DNA of 64,000 nt from Phycisphaerae bacterium (GTDB lineage Bacteria > Planctomycetota > Phycisphaerae > Phycisphaerales > UBA1924): positions 1,240,001 through 1,304,000 of the forward strand of contig JAUIES010000001.1 of NCBI GenBank assembly GCA_030429705.1, in the 5' to 3' direction. Made by a program: the position numbers and the translations under genes. This document shows, one piece after another, positions 63,062-64,000 of the stretch. Every line of letters begins with the position of its first letter. The first letter of the stretch is position 1. A model generated the notes under the pieces. It saw only the letters and a list, made by a program, of their open reading frames with translations, made no database searches and was not told the DNA's origin.

Positions 63062-63528
63062 CTCCCTCGCCACTCAGCACGGCATTGCCCGTGTCAGCAG
63101 TGGTCTGCGAAGTCGCCGGTCACTTGATGTGATACCACGATTTCACCTCTTTGGCAAGTGAACAGTTGGGTCCGCCGCGAGAATGTGCGGTGTCGATACC
63201 GGTACACGACCGGCCCTGCCTGAGGGGATTTCGACACCGACATATATTCAGGTCATCTGGGGTCACAACCAGATGTTTGGCATTCTCGTGTGGATCAGCC
63301 CTTGTCAGCCCGTACTTGTGCGGGTTGGCAAAGACGAAATTCTTTGAATGCCAAAGACAAAGCCCCGCACGCACACAGGTGTGTGTGGGCGATTCGAGGA
63401 GACGAAACCTCGAGTCGGACCGACTTCGGTACGCCCCGTGTCAACGGGCACGACCGAAGAAGTCGGACCAAATTCAACACTTGATACGAATCCGTTTCCG
63501 GGGGAACCCGGAGCGGTTCAACAAGCAT
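63062..63528 (+). other. 16S rRNA leader, about 460 nt
   Basis: No gene is supported. The stretch holds several stem-loops, including CGAGG...CCTCG at 63395-63412 and an imperfect long helix at 63420-63466 (CCGACTT with AAGTCGG, then CGGT with ACCG). These may form part of the rRNA precursor processing structure. I saw no clear boxA. Confidence 0.5.
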
Positions 63529-64000
63529 CAATTGAAGAGTTTGATCCTGGCTCAGATTGAACGCTGGCGGCATGGCTAAAACATGCAAGTCGAACGAGAA
63601 CCCACTTCGGTGGGGGACAGTGGCGAAAGGGCGAGGAATACGATCGAACATACCCCGAGGTGGGGGATAGCTGCGGGAAACTGCAAGTAATACCCCATGT
63701 CCTCTACGGAGAAAAGGTTTACCGCCTTGGGAGTGGCGATCGTCCTATCAGGTAGTTGGTGAGGTAAAGGCTCACCAAGCCGAAGACGGGTAGCGGGTGT
63801 GAGAGCATGACCCGCCGCATCGGGACTGAGACACTGCCCGGACTCCTACGGGAGGCTGCAGTAACGAATCTTCCGCAATGGGCGAAAGCCTGACGGAGCA
63901 ATGCCGCGTGTGGGATGAAGCATCTACGATGTGTAAACCACTGTCAGGACCTAGGAACAATGACCAGGTCCAGAGGAAGGGCCGGCTAATCTCGTGCCAG
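63529..64000 (+). rRNA. rrs: 16S rRNA, 5' part (runs off the window)
   Basis: The gene starts with TTGAAGAGTTTGATCCTGGCTC, the universal 5' end, at about 63529, and continues through ACTCCTACGGGAGGCTGCAG (the 338 region) near 63843. The first 472 nt are present and the rest lies beyond the window. The V1 region around CATGCAAGTCGAACGAGAAC is planctomycete-like. Confidence 0.97.

Overview
This 64 kb window comes from a GC-rich member of the Planctomycetota, most likely class Phycisphaerae. The reasons are: two exported proteins with C-terminal paired DFFD-type (GC-type) dockerin modules (1278-2972); pseudopilins with [10 protein letters not shown]-termini, one also carrying an H-x9-DG motif; EF-Tu with the KGGTVRD-type switch I region; the AACGAGCCC(C)G-type intergenic repeats; and the start of a 16S rRNA gene at the right-hand end. 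The genetic code is standard. No prophage, insertion sequence or CRISPR array was seen, and most of the window is chromosomal core.

Layout. 0.5-8 kb: lexA, two dockerin proteins, a CgeB-like glycosyltransferase, a membrane-anchored phosphatase, then recR-rpoN. 7.7-10.3 kb: a minus-strand operon of lipoprotein, pseudopilin and acidic membrane protein. 10.4-15.1 kb: an M42 peptidase facing a minus-strand operon of small membrane proteins, a DUF456 protein and PIN-PhoH. 15.1-19 kb: kbl, a sugar isomerase/epimerase and a Gfo/Idh/MocA oxidoreductase, separated by palindromic repeats. 19-26.6 kb: dnaB and pdxH (divergent), then the most unusual operon, rlmN - a decarboxylase-fold protein lacking the PLP lysine - an alpha/beta-hydrolase/membrane/ATP-grasp fusion. 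26.6-35.5 kb: pseudopilin, HIT protein, PilZ protein, class II DAHP synthase, a histone H1-like protein, a PHP-glycosyltransferase fusion, an AhpD-like protein and a degenerate metallo-beta-lactamase fold. 35.5-47.8 kb: a possible structured RNA, clpC, a lipoprotein, holA, an FHA-GAF histidine kinase and a 1615-residue AsmA-like protein. 47.8-51.9 kb: the translation block tRNA-Thr, tuf, rpmG, tRNA-Trp, secE, nusG, with nuoE upstream. 52-56.8 kb: a 99-residue DUF4157 protein, rpmA, an acetyltransferase and dnaA with a structured upstream region. 56.8-64 kb: LamG-metallophosphatase, DegT aminotransferase, rpmB, mcsA-mcsB-comF, then an rRNA promoter, a leader of about 460 nt and the first 472 nt of 16S rRNA.

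Functional links. McsA and McsB with ClpC form the arginine-phosphorylation protein quality-control route, although clpC lies 22 kb away from mcsAB. DnaA, DnaB and HolA are all replication proteins. SecE, NusG, EF-Tu, bL33, bL27, bL28 and the two tRNAs belong to gene expression. The best candidates for undescribed biology are the rlmN-linked operon (a pseudo-decarboxylase translationally coupled to a three-part hydrolase/membrane/ATP-grasp enzyme), the SSB-like acidic tip on DnaB, the free-standing DUF4157 protein, the domain-inserted SecE, and a possible structured RNA at 35.64-35.85 kb.
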